57,837 bases of DNA from an uncultured Porphyromonadaceae bacterium (GCA_947176755.1 CAMWRW010000007.1:1-57837), one strand, 5' to 3'; positions 36,991 through 45,871 are shown, counted from the stretch's first letter. The notes: generated from the letters alone by a model not told the origin. A program made the numbers and translations.

Positions 36991-37476
36991 ATGAAAAACC
37001 GAAAGAAAAGAGTGGAGGTGATGATCGACATCATCAACAAGCACTGCATAGGCAGTCAGGAAGAACTTTCCGCTCATCTGCGCAAACGCGGGTTTGACGT
37101 GACACAGGCTACGCTGTCGCGCGACCTGAAAATGCTTAAGACAACAAAAGTTCCTACCGACCGAGGCACGTATATGTATGTTATGCCCCATAGCAATTCT
37201 CTCAAGGATAAGATTATCGCCAATGGGAAGATGCCTCAGCACGCTAATTTCCAGAGCGGTTTCATATCTGTGGAATTCTCGGGCAATATGGCAGTGATAA
37301 AGACTCGCAACGGATATGCCTCGGGGATTGCATACGATATAGATATGCGCAAATATCCGGAAATCTTAGGAACCATCCCCGGCAGCGACACGATATTTGC
37401 AGTGATTGCAGAGCATGCGAGCCATAACCGTGTGCTTGAGATATTCGGGGAGATATTTGATACTAAGAAGAAATGA
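36991..37476 (+). CDS. argR: ArgR-family arginine repressor
   Basis: A 161-residue ArgR. The N-terminal winged helix reads IGSQEELSAHLRKRGFDV with TQATLSRDLKMLK as recognition part; the C-terminal hexamerisation domain has GYASGIAYDIDMRKYPEILGT. The arginine-binding motif, normally GDDTIF, is GSDTIF here, and TRNGYA replaces the usual TRPGYA. It opens an operon with an ArgC-like gene (4-base overlap) and ssb, and lies immediately after a palindromic repeat that may carry its promoter. Effector response may differ from the standard protein. Confidence 0.9.
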   Translation: MKNRKKRVEVMIDIINKHCIGSQEELSAHLRKRGFDVTQATLSRDLKMLKTTKVPTDRGTYMYVMPHSNSLKDKIIANGKMPQHANFQSGFISVEFSGNMAVIKTRNGYASGIAYDIDMRKYPEILGTIPGSDTIFAVIAEHASHNRVLEIFGEIFDTKKK

Positions 37477-38501
37477 TAAAAGTAGCGATTGCCGGAGCCG
37501 ACACACCGCGTGCGGGGGAACTTATCCGCATTTTGGCGGGGCACCCGGATGTTGTGCTTGAATGCGCGCAAGCAACGGGGCTTGAGGGTCTGCCGGTTGC
37601 CTCCCACCATCATGGTCTTATCGGCGAGACGTCGCTCAATTTTTCCAAAAGCATCGATCTCCGCCGCTCGGACGTGCTGTTTATTTGCGGAGCCGTGCCA
37701 ACTAACGCACAGCTTGCCGAATACCGCGTGATGCATCCCGGACTGAAGATAATCATCTTTCCGGGGGAGGGCTCGCAGGCAGAGGAATCTGTCGAAACAA
37801 TCGCGACTGTCCCTTTCTCCGACAATGATGAGGAAAGCAGGGATAGTCTGGAGATGGAGCAGATCAAGGAGGAGTTGGAGGAAGAGAGTGTCGTCGTTTA
37901 CGGATTGCCTGAAATCAATCGTAAGGCTCTTGTTCGGGGTGCGACAACCGCGCTCCTCCCCCATCCGCTTTTGTCGATGTGTCTTGTCGCCCTTTATCCG
38001 GCGGGAATGAATATGCTTCTTTCGGGCAACCCGGAAATTCATATCACAGCGCCTGAAGATATCGTGGCCGGCACTGACACGACGGCTCTCGCTTCGGAAC
38101 TCGAAAGCCGTCTGCGCGATATTCAGAAAGGATTCGCCGGGAGCGTAAAGATCACGACCGATGTCTCCTCAACCCGAAGGACCGGACTGATGAGTCTGAC
38201 GCTCGACTGCGGCATCAACCTTGACCATATCCTCCGGATTTATGAGATTTACGACGACCATCATTTCGCATTCCCGCTGATTCATCGTGTTGGAGTGTCG
38301 GAAGTTGCGGGCACGAATAAATGCGTGATCTCTATAGAGAAACCCGAACCGGGGAAACTGCGGCTGGGGGCTGCGGCCGATATCCGCCTGCGTGGAGGAG
38401 CCGGAGAGGCCGTCCATGTGATGAACCTCATGTTCGGACTGCATGAAAAAACCGGGCTGGCGTTGAAAGCAATTGATTTTTATCCGATAAACGCAGACTG
38501 A
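37473..38501 (+). CDS. ArgC-like protein lacking catalytic residues
   Basis: A 342-residue homologue of N-acetyl-gamma-glutamyl-phosphate reductase. The family frame is clear: an N-terminal Rossmann start (MIKVAIAGAD.PRAGELIRIL), VYGLPEINR, EVAGTNKCVI and the C-terminal GGAGEAVHVMNLMFGL. The NPGC segment after YGLPE is replaced by LLPHPLLSMC, removing the catalytic cysteine; the HRH motif and the DLSADFR stretch are also missing. It is therefore unlikely to be an active reductase. It may bind nucleotide or act as a regulatory partner of ArgR, with which it overlaps by 4 bases. Aspartate-semialdehyde dehydrogenase is related but fits less well. Confidence 0.75.
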   Translation: MIKVAIAGADTPRAGELIRILAGHPDVVLECAQATGLEGLPVASHHHGLIGETSLNFSKSIDLRRSDVLFICGAVPTNAQLAEYRVMHPGLKIIIFPGEGSQAEESVETIATVPFSDNDEESRDSLEMEQIKEELEEESVVVYGLPEINRKALVRGATTALLPHPLLSMCLVALYPAGMNMLLSGNPEIHITAPEDIVAGTDTTALASELESRLRDIQKGFAGSVKITTDVSSTRRTGLMSLTLDCGINLDHILRIYEIYDDHHFAFPLIHRVGVSEVAGTNKCVISIEKPEPGKLRLGAAADIRLRGGAGEAVHVMNLMFGLHEKTGLALKAIDFYPINAD

Positions 38502-38827
38502 TGTCGGTGAACAAAGTCATACTTTTGGGCAATGTGGGCGGAGATCCCGAGATACGCTATCCGGAAAAGGACCGCGCGATCGCTTATCTGTCGCTTGCCA
38601 CCAACGATCGGTTTGGCGGCTCGGGGGCAGAGATGACCGAATGGCATCGACTCGTGATGGGAGGAGAGAATGCGAAGCTCGCCGAGCGTTATATAAGGAA
38701 AGGCTCCCGAATTTATGTGGAGGGGAAACTGCGCACACGAGAATATGAGGATCGCTTCAAGATCACGCGCCGTGTCACAGAAGTGATAGTCGAACGACTT
38801 GAACTCCTCGGCCGTGCGACTTCATAA
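38501..38827 (+). CDS. ssb: Single-stranded DNA-binding protein (short form)
   Basis: A 108-residue OB-fold protein: NKVILLGNVGGDPEIRY at the start, EWHRLVMGGENAKLAERYIRKGSRIYVEGKL and a final VIVERLELL strand. It ends right after the fold and has no acidic DDIPF-type tail, which in the replicative SSB recruits partner proteins. It is therefore probably a secondary SSB. Its ATG overlaps the previous stop (TGATG), placing it in the argR operon. Confidence 0.88.
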   Translation: MSVNKVILLGNVGGDPEIRYPEKDRAIAYLSLATNDRFGGSGAEMTEWHRLVMGGENAKLAERYIRKGSRIYVEGKLRTREYEDRFKITRRVTEVIVERLELLGRATS

Positions 38828-38920
38828 GGCCGCGCCCCGAAAAGGGAGACGGAGCGAATGGGGGGAACAGATGGAATCGGGAAGACTGTATTAATAAGCA
38901 AAGATAAGAAAACAAGAGAG

Positions 38921-40819
38921 ATGAGAAAATGGCGAATTGAAGATTCGGCAGAACTTTACAATATTCCCGGCTGGGGACTAAAATATTTTTCAATCAATGA
39001 CAAAGGGCATGTACAGGTGACTCCTAAAGCCGGTTGCACGCCTGTCGACATCAAGGAGGTGATGGATACGCTTAAGCTGCGCGACGTCGACGCGCCACTG
39101 CTTCTTCGATTTCCGGATATCCTTGATGACCGAATCCGAAAAATCTCGGAATGTTTCCGCAAGGCCGCGAATGAATATGACTACAAGGCCCAGAACTTCA
39201 TAGTCTATCCGATTAAGGTCAATCAGATGCGACCTGTCGTGGAGGAGATTGTGAGCCACGGCAATAAGTATAACATTGGTCTTGAGGCGGGTTCAAAGCC
39301 GGAACTTCATGCCGTGCTTGCAGTGAACACGCATGAAAACTCACTGATTGTCTGCAACGGATATAAGGATGAGGATTACGTCGAACTTGCCCTGCTCGCC
39401 CAAAAAATGGGTCGACGAATCTATCTTGTCGTCGAGAAACTCAACGAGCTCAAGTTGATTGCGAGAGTTTCGAAACGCCTCGGCATCCGACCGAACATAG
39501 GCATCCGCATAAAACTCTCCTCATCCGGTTCGGGGAAATGGGAGGAGTCGGGAGGCGATGTAAGCAAGTTTGGACTCAATTCGTCGGAATTGCTCACGGC
39601 CATCTCGTTTATGGAAAAGAACAAGATGACCGACTGTCTGAAACTTATTCATTTCCATATCGGGAGCCAGATAACGAAAATTCGCCGAATCAAGAACGCA
39701 CTTCGCGAGGCAATGCAGTTCTATGTTCAGCTTTCGAAGATGGGCTACAATATAGAATTTGTCGACATAGGAGGGGGCCTTGGCGTTGATTACGACGGGA
39801 CTCGCTCATCGTCGGGTGAAAACTCGATGAACTATTCCATTCAGGAATATGTGAACGATTCCGTATCGGCTCTTGTCGACGCCTGCACCAAGAATAATCT
39901 TCCCCACCCGAACATCATTACAGAGAGCGGTCGTTCGCTGACGGCCCATCATTCCGTGCTTATCATTCAGGTTCTTGAAACGACCGAGCTGCCCATCTGG
40001 AAGGATGACGAGACGCTGGATGAGAATGCGCATGAACTTGCGCGGGAGCTTTACAATATCTGGGACAAGATCAATTCATCACGCGTGTTCGAGGACTGGC
40101 ACGATGCCCTTCAGATACGCGAGGAAGCCCTCGAACTTTTCAGTCTGGGACTTCTCGACCTGACTAACCGCGCCCAGATCGAGAAACTGTTCTGGTCGGT
40201 TGCGCGCGATGTCCGCGATCTCACGCGCTCGATGAAGCATCCGCCGGAAGAACTGAGGAAAGTCTCGCGAATGCTGCCGGAGAAATATTTCTGTAACTTT
40301 TCACTTTTCCAGTCGCTTCCCGATTCATGGGCAATCGACCAGATGTTTCCCATAATGCCAATCTCGCGACTTGATGAGAAGCCGACGAAGGAATGTACGA
40401 TTCAGGATGTGACCTGCGATTCCGACGGCAAAATCAATCATTTCGTTTCTCCACAGGGCAGCTCGCATTGCCTGAATGTCCACGATCTGAAACCCACAGA
40501 ACCTTACTATCTCGGAGTGTTCCTTGTCGGAGCCTACCAGGAGATTCTTGGCGACCTCCACAATCTGTTCGGCGATACGAACGCCGTGCATATCTCACTG
40601 ACCAAGGATGGATATGAGATCGCACAGGTGATCGACGGCGAGGCAGTGGCCGACGTGCTTGACTATGTGGAATATAATCCGAAGAAACTTGTGCGCAATC
40701 TGGAGACGTGGGTAACGGCGTCGATGAAGCGCGGAGTGATAACACCCGAAGAGGGACGTCAGTTTCTGAACAATTACCGCTCAGGGCTGTACGGGAGCAC
40801 CTATCTTGAACGCGACTGA
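38921..40819 (+). CDS. speA: Biosynthetic arginine decarboxylase SpeA
   Basis: A 632-residue PLP enzyme converting arginine to agmatine for polyamine synthesis. The ATG at 38921 starts MRKWRIEDSAELYNIPGWG, the conserved beginning; an in-frame ATG 63 bases upstream is rejected. The PLP lysine lies in YPIKVNQM, followed by GLEAGSKPEL, HFHIGSQ, FVDIGGGLGVDY and TESGRSLTAHHS. Length is normal for SpeA. It follows ssb after 93 bases and its stop overlaps the truA start. Proximity to argR suggests arginine-linked control. Confidence 0.95.
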   Translation: MRKWRIEDSAELYNIPGWGLKYFSINDKGHVQVTPKAGCTPVDIKEVMDTLKLRDVDAPLLLRFPDILDDRIRKISECFRKAANEYDYKAQNFIVYPIKVNQMRPVVEEIVSHGNKYNIGLEAGSKPELHAVLAVNTHENSLIVCNGYKDEDYVELALLAQKMGRRIYLVVEKLNELKLIARVSKRLGIRPNIGIRIKLSSSGSGKWEESGGDVSKFGLNSSELLTAISFMEKNKMTDCLKLIHFHIGSQITKIRRIKNALREAMQFYVQLSKMGYNIEFVDIGGGLGVDYDGTRSSSGENSMNYSIQEYVNDSVSALVDACTKNNLPHPNIITESGRSLTAHHSVLIIQVLETTELPIWKDDETLDENAHELARELYNIWDKINSSRVFEDWHDALQIREEALELFSLGLLDLTNRAQIEKLFWSVARDVRDLTRSMKHPPEELRKVSRMLPEKYFCNFSLFQSLPDSWAIDQMFPIMPISRLDEKPTKECTIQDVTCDSDGKINHFVSPQGSSHCLNVHDLKPTEPYYLGVFLVGAYQEILGDLHNLFGDTNAVHISLTKDGYEIAQVIDGEAVADVLDYVEYNPKKLVRNLETWVTASMKRGVITPEEGRQFLNNYRSGLYGSTYLERD

Positions 40820-41574
40820 TGCGCTATTTTCTAAAGCTCAGCTACGACGGAGCGCCGTTTCACGGCTGGCAATCACAACCGAACGCGGTAAGCGTTCAGC
40901 AGACTCTGGAGGAGGCATTAACGACCGTGCTCCGGCGCCCGACACCGGTGACGGGCGCCGGCCGGACCGACACGGGGGTGAACGCGCGGGTGATGTACGC
41001 GCATTTTGACACGCCGGAGCCTCTCGGGGATAGCCGTCGGCTACTTCTCTCACTCAACCGACTGTGCGGGCGCTCAATTGCTGTTGACTCGCTGACGGAA
41101 GTGGCTGCAGACGCGCATGCGCGTTTTGACGCCACTCTGCGCACATATAAATATTTCGTCAGCTATGAAAAGAGTCCTTTTCTCGACTCCTTCTCGTGGT
41201 TCTGCCCCGCTCCGCTTGATTTAGAGAATATGAATGAGGCTGCCGCCCTGCTTCTTGACACGGAGGATTTCACCTCCTTCGCGAAACTGCATTCCGATTC
41301 GAAGACCAACATCTGTCGGGTCACGGAGGCACGCTGGGAGGAATGGAAAAACGATTTCGGCACGCCGGGCATCGTCTTCACCATATCCGCCGACCGCTTT
41401 CTTCGCAATATGGTCAGAGCAGTGGTCGGGACACTTGTCGACGTAGGCCGGGGGAAACTTGACCGGGAGAGCTTCAGGAGAATAATCGAGCGGCAGGACC
41501 GCTGCGCGGCAGGACAGTCAATGCCGGCCAAGGCGTTATTTCTTTGGGATGTGAAGTATCCCTACATTAAATAG
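40819..41574 (+). CDS. truA: tRNA pseudouridine synthase A (TruA)
   Basis: A 251-residue TruA, which makes pseudouridine at positions 38-40 of tRNA anticodon stems. The catalytic Asp lies in GAGRTDTGVNAR near residue 50, with FHGWQSQ at the start and FLRNMVRAVVGTLVDVGRGK near the end. It shares a TGATG junction with speA and ends 3 bases before repeat copy 2. Confidence 0.95.
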   Translation: MRYFLKLSYDGAPFHGWQSQPNAVSVQQTLEEALTTVLRRPTPVTGAGRTDTGVNARVMYAHFDTPEPLGDSRRLLLSLNRLCGRSIAVDSLTEVAADAHARFDATLRTYKYFVSYEKSPFLDSFSWFCPAPLDLENMNEAAALLLDTEDFTSFAKLHSDSKTNICRVTEARWEEWKNDFGTPGIVFTISADRFLRNMVRAVVGTLVDVGRGKLDRESFRRIIERQDRCAAGQSMPAKALFLWDVKYPYIK

Positions 41575-41577
41575 ACA

Positions 41578-41747
41578 AATAAGTATGTGTTCGAAATTAT
41601 TTAATGCATCGCCTCATAAATTTTGAGGCGAACTTTGGAATCCGGCTTCAGTTGCTATGGAACCCCATAACGCCTTCAGCCGAATCCAAAATTTCATCCA
41701 CATACTTCATAATCCGATACGATAAATAATTTCGTAGACATACTTAT
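41578..41747. repeat. 170-bp palindromic MITE-like element, copy 2 (before ligA)
   Basis: Second copy of the element at 36814-36983, with five substitutions. The inverted repeat at the right end has one mismatch (TAGACATACTTAT), so 10 bp remain paired at the tips. The last two bases, A41746 and T41747, are the first two of the ligA ATG. The -7-like box reads TAATTTCG at 41727-41734. It begins 3 bases after the truA stop. No clear target-site duplication is visible at either copy. Confidence 0.85.
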
Positions 41748-43803
41748 GGATACACGCGAGAGAATCGAACAGCTCCGGAATGAGCTCCACCGACATAATC
41801 ACAATTATTACATTCTGAACTCGCCGGAGATTTCCGACCGGGAATTCGACGGGATGATGCACGAACTGGAGAAACTCGAACAGGAGCATCCGGAATATGC
41901 CGATCCCTTGTCGCCGACCCAACGTGTCGGGTCCGATCTGACGAAGGGATTCGAGCATGTTGTCCATGCCCGGCCGATGATGTCGCTGTCCAACACATAC
42001 TCGATCGATGAGGTCGACGAATGGTTCGGGCGGGTGAAGAAGGCTCTTGAAGGAGAGGATTTCAAGATTGTCGGAGAGATGAAGTTTGACGGGACCTCCA
42101 TATCCATCACCTATCGGAACGGGCGACTCGAACGAGCTGTAACGCGCGGCGACGGGACTCAGGGGGATGATGTGACGTCAAATGTAAAGACAATCCGGAG
42201 CATTCCTCTTCAGCTTCAGCCGGGCGACTGGCCGGATGAATTCGAAATCCGGGGAGAGATTCTTATGCCGTGGGAAGTTTTCGAGAAACTGAATGCCGAG
42301 CGAGCCTATAACGAGGAACCCTTGTTCGCCAATCCAAGAAACGCCGCGTCGGGGACGCTGAAGATGCAGGATTCTAAAGAAGTTGCAAAAAGGCATCTTG
42401 ATGCACGTTTTTATTATCTACTGAGCGACCGACTTCCATATAATAATCACTATGACAACATGGAGGCGGCCCGACGCTGGGGATTCAAAGTTTCGAAAGC
42501 GATGAAGCTGATGGAGACGCTGGAGGAAGTTGATGAGTATATCGGCTACTGGGATGAGGAGCGAAAAAACTTGCCTGTCGCTACGGACGGACTTGTCTTC
42601 AAGGTCAATTCCCTTCGTCAGCAGCTGAATCTCGGCTACACGGCGAAATCGCCGCGCTGGGCTGTGGCTTTCAAGTTCAATCCGGAACGCGCGTGCACTC
42701 CGCTTCGGTTCGTGTCGTTCGAAACGGGGCGAATGGGAATAGTGACACCGGTTGCGAATCTCGAACCGGTCCAGTTGTCGGGTACCATCGTGAAGCGGGC
42801 GTCGCTCCATAACGACGACATAATTCAGGAACTCGACATTCATGAGGGAGACTCCTTATATGTTGAAAAGGCGGGAGAGATTATTCCCCAAATCACGGGA
42901 GTCGACGTTTCGGCCCGCATTCCGGGGGCAGCGAAGATTGTGTTCGTGAAGGAGTGTCCCGAATGCGGGACTCCCCTGCGGCGAATTTTCGGAGAAGCGG
43001 CATGGTGTTGTCCCAACAAGTATGGCTGTCGTCCACAAATCACGGGCAGGATAGAGCACTTTTGCGCCCGACGAATGATGGACATCGACGGCATAGGGGA
43101 GGAAACCGCGGAACTTCTTTTTGACGCCGGGCTTGTGGAGAATATCGGCGACATCTATTCGCTGACTGCAGAAAAACTGTCTAGTCTTGACCGCATAGGG
43201 GAAAAGACGGCGTCACGCATAATGGCCGGTATTGAAGAATCGAAAAGCGTTCCTTTCGGGCGCGTGCTATACGCCTTGTCGATTCCGAATGTCGGAGAGA
43301 CAACGGCCAAACGGATTGCACGGACTGTCGGAAGCATGGAACGCCTTCGCGGGATGACGCTTGAAGAACTCACGGCACTCCCGGACGTGGGCCCGATTAT
43401 CGCGGGGTGTATCCATGATTTCCTCCGCGACCCGGTGAACGTTGCCAATATCGAGAATCTTGCGGAAGCCGGGGTCAGGATGAGAGTGGACGAAACGCAG
43501 GGACCTTCCGGAACGGCACTTCAAGATAAAGCAATCGTGATTTCCGGAACCTTCCGCCACCATTCACGCGACGAATATAAGGATATCATAGTCGCACAAG
43601 GGGGGAAAAACACGGGAAGCATTTCTAAAAAGACTTCGTTTGTGCTTGCAGGGGAAAACATGGGACCTGCAAAACTTGATAAATGTCGATCGCTCGGGAT
43701 TCCGATTGTGGGAGAGGATGAATTTCTCCAAATGCTAAATATTAACGGAGAAGAGCCTGAAGCTGAGGGAGAAGCCGGGACTGCAACCGAAGCCGAGGGA
43801 TAA
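41746..43803 (+). CDS. ligA: NAD-dependent DNA ligase LigA
   Basis: A 685-residue ligase with standard domain order. Domain Ia (HRHNHNYYILNSPEISDREFD) starts at about residue 14, so the ATG at 41746 is the only reasonable start. The adenylation lysine is in KFDGTSIS near residue 111. The C4 zinc finger (CPECGTPL..CCPNKYGC) precedes helix-hairpin-helix repeats, and a BRCT domain (AIVISGTFRHH, GGKNTGSISKKTSFV) ends it, followed by an acidic Glu-rich tail. Unusually, the start codon is formed by the end of a dispersed repeat, and no Shine-Dalgarno sequence is present. Confidence 0.95.
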   Translation: MDTRERIEQLRNELHRHNHNYYILNSPEISDREFDGMMHELEKLEQEHPEYADPLSPTQRVGSDLTKGFEHVVHARPMMSLSNTYSIDEVDEWFGRVKKALEGEDFKIVGEMKFDGTSISITYRNGRLERAVTRGDGTQGDDVTSNVKTIRSIPLQLQPGDWPDEFEIRGEILMPWEVFEKLNAERAYNEEPLFANPRNAASGTLKMQDSKEVAKRHLDARFYYLLSDRLPYNNHYDNMEAARRWGFKVSKAMKLMETLEEVDEYIGYWDEERKNLPVATDGLVFKVNSLRQQLNLGYTAKSPRWAVAFKFNPERACTPLRFVSFETGRMGIVTPVANLEPVQLSGTIVKRASLHNDDIIQELDIHEGDSLYVEKAGEIIPQITGVDVSARIPGAAKIVFVKECPECGTPLRRIFGEAAWCCPNKYGCRPQITGRIEHFCARRMMDIDGIGEETAELLFDAGLVENIGDIYSLTAEKLSSLDRIGEKTASRIMAGIEESKSVPFGRVLYALSIPNVGETTAKRIARTVGSMERLRGMTLEELTALPDVGPIIAGCIHDFLRDPVNVANIENLAEAGVRMRVDETQGPSGTALQDKAIVISGTFRHHSRDEYKDIIVAQGGKNTGSISKKTSFVLAGENMGPAKLDKCRSLGIPIVGEDEFLQMLNINGEEPEAEGEAGTATEAEG

Positions 43804-43835
43804 GAAATTAAGAAAATCGTTTAGAAAGAGAGATA

Positions 43836-44480
43836 ATGAAAGTATCACCGTCATTGTTGTCGGCCGATTTCGCGAATCTGCAGGCCGATATAGAAATGAT
43901 CAATCGTTCGGAGTCGGATTATCTTCATCTCGACGTCATGGACGGAGTGTTCGTTCCGAATATATCATTCGGATTCCCAGTGATGAAGGCCGTCGCGCAA
44001 CACTGCAAGAAGCCGCTGGATGTCCATTTAATGATAGTTGAGCCGCAGAAATGGGTGTCTCAGGTCCGCGATACGGGAGCGGAGATAATGAACGTCCATC
44101 AGGAGGCCTGTCTGCATCTTCACAGTTGTGTCCAGCAGATACATGCCGCGGGAATGAAGGCGGGAGTCACTCTCTGCCCGGCGACACCGGTGGCGACGCT
44201 CGCGGACATCATCGAGGATCTGGACCTCGTCCTTCTCATGTCGGTGAATCCCGGATTCGGCGGCCAACCATTCATTCCCCACACGGTAAAGAAAGTTGGC
44301 GAACTGCGTGAACTGATCTCGCGCACGGGTTCAAAAGCGGAAATCGAGGTCGACGGCGGGGTCAACGACAAGACCGGTGCCGAACTGGCCGCTGCCGGCG
44401 CCGATATTCTTGTGGCGGGAAGTTATGTTTTCAATGCTCCGAATCCTGAGGCAGTCATCAGGGGACTAAAGCAACTTTAA
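43836..44480 (+). CDS. rpe: Ribulose-phosphate 3-epimerase
   Basis: A 214-residue TIM-barrel enzyme interconverting ribulose-5-phosphate and xylulose-5-phosphate. SPSLLSADFANLQ opens the barrel, with the metal-site residues in HLDVMDGVFVPNISFG, DVHLMIVEP, MSVNPGFGGQ and EVDGGVN. It follows ligA after 32 bases and precedes the DedA gene by 10, so all three may be cotranscribed. Confidence 0.96.
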   Translation: MKVSPSLLSADFANLQADIEMINRSESDYLHLDVMDGVFVPNISFGFPVMKAVAQHCKKPLDVHLMIVEPQKWVSQVRDTGAEIMNVHQEACLHLHSCVQQIHAAGMKAGVTLCPATPVATLADIIEDLDLVLLMSVNPGFGGQPFIPHTVKKVGELRELISRTGSKAEIEVDGGVNDKTGAELAAAGADILVAGSYVFNAPNPEAVIRGLKQL

Positions 44481-44490
44481 CCGACCGGAA

Positions 44491-45165
44491 ATGTTAGATA
44501 TGATTCCTTTAGCGCTTTTTAACGCCAGCGACTTTTTCCAATGGTTTGTTGAGAATGCCAACTATTGGTTTGTGTTCGTGTTCATGGTTGTGGAAAGCAG
44601 TTTTATTCCGTTTCCTTCGGAAGTTGTCGTTCCGCCGGCAGCCTATCTGGCCGTGACAAACACGGGAGCAGGGAGCGATATGAACATTATCCTCGTGACA
44701 CTTATCGCCACATTAGGGGCGATGATCGGGGCCTTCATGAACTATTACCTTGCATTGTGGGTCGGGCGTCCGGTGATTTACCGTTTTGCCGATTCGAGAC
44801 TTGGTCACGCCTGCCTGATTGATCGGGGGAAAGTTGACCGGGCGGAGGAATATTTTGATAAGCACGGGGCGATTTCCACGTTTATCGGACGCCTTGTGCC
44901 TGCCATCCGCCAACTTATCTCTATTCCTGCGGGACTGTCAAAGATGAATGTCGGACAATTCGCCCTCTTCACGTTTCTTGGCGCCGGGGTGTGGAACGTG
45001 GTGCTTGCGGCTCTGGGCTATTGGCTGGCACAGACCGTCGAGCCGTCGATGCTTTTCGATAAGGTCGAGGAGTATAACCGTTATCTGACTTGGATCGGCT
45101 ACGGCATAGGGGTTGTGGCAATCGGATTTATCCTCTGGAATGCCTTCAGGAAAAAGAAGAATTGA
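44491..45165 (+). CDS. DedA-family membrane protein
   Basis: A 224-residue DedA/SNARE-associated family protein with about five hydrophobic segments. Family residues include E in FMVVESSFIPFPSE, the GRFVPAIRQ-like motif (IGRLVPAIRQLISIPAGL) with conserved arginines, and GAGVWNVVLAALGYW. Members are thought to be lipid (undecaprenyl phosphate or phospholipid) flippases; which lipid is not evident here. Confidence 0.9.
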   Translation: MLDMIPLALFNASDFFQWFVENANYWFVFVFMVVESSFIPFPSEVVVPPAAYLAVTNTGAGSDMNIILVTLIATLGAMIGAFMNYYLALWVGRPVIYRFADSRLGHACLIDRGKVDRAEEYFDKHGAISTFIGRLVPAIRQLISIPAGLSKMNVGQFALFTFLGAGVWNVVLAALGYWLAQTVEPSMLFDKVEEYNRYLTWIGYGIGVVAIGFILWNAFRKKKN

Positions 45166-45174
45166 TCTCCACAT

Positions 45175-45230
45175 AATAAATCAAGCGCGCATCTACAGGG
45201 TTAAACCTGATGATGCGCGCTTGATTTATT
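45175..45230. terminator. Bidirectional terminator between DedA and glycosylase genes
   Basis: A perfect 19-bp inverted repeat (45175-45193 with 45212-45230) lies between convergent genes. The right arm contains the glycosylase stop codon at 45226-45228. Confidence 0.85.
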
Positions 45231-45840
45231 CGGCGGGGAGCGAGATTCCGGCGTCGCGGAAGAGGCGGGCGTAATATGCGGCCTTTTTCTCCAGAGCGAG
45301 GGGATAGGCCCGGCTTGTGGAGGGCATCCTCCAAATGTGGAGACCTGAAGAGGAAGTTACCATCTCTCCCATTTTGGGGACGTCGGTCGACGTCAGGTCG
45401 GCAATCACGCTGGCAGCTTTTTCTCCGGTTGTGGCAATGGTGTGACAGTCGGGCATTTGTGCCAGAAGGTCGAAGAGCGGCACGGGCTCGAGAATCTCAA
45501 GGAATTTGTCGGAGGCATTCCCCTTTAGCCGGCGGACGCGTCTGGCGGTGTCGTTCATCGCGATTCCCTTTTCAGAGAGGAGTGTTATGATGGCCTGAAG
45601 ATCGAAGTCCTTCGTTCCGGGCCGGAGCAATGCGTCGCGCCGACCGAAGAATATCAGACCCATCATGTACCAGAAATCATTTGTCCGGTTAGGGTAATAG
45701 AAATTCATGCTCCATCGATGCGGGCCCGGAGGAAATGTGCCCATGATGAGGACTCGCGCGCCATCGGGAATGAAGGGCTCCCAGGGATGGGTCTCGGTTT
45801 CGTTCTCAGTGTCTATATGTATGAATTCAGATTCTTTCAT
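45226..45840 (-). CDS. Uracil-DNA glycosylase superfamily protein
   Basis: A 204-residue protein with the UDG-fold motifs RVLIMGTFPPG near residue 29 and MPSTSRAYP near residue 172, corresponding to the substrate-water-activating and DNA-binding loops of Mug-like or hypoxanthine glycosylases. The precise base removed cannot be read from sequence; MGTFPPG and the SRAYP loop differ from classical Ung. A short acidic N-terminus precedes the fold. It follows the dus gene by 31 bases on the same strand. Confidence 0.75.
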   Translation of the reverse strand: MKESEFIHIDTENETETHPWEPFIPDGARVLIMGTFPPGPHRWSMNFYYPNRTNDFWYMMGLIFFGRRDALLRPGTKDFDLQAIITLLSEKGIAMNDTARRVRRLKGNASDKFLEILEPVPLFDLLAQMPDCHTIATTGEKAASVIADLTSTDVPKMGEMVTSSSGLHIWRMPSTSRAYPLALEKKAAYYARLFRDAGISLPAE

Positions 45841-45871
45841 AAATTTAGAACGTTTCCGGGCGGAAAATTCC

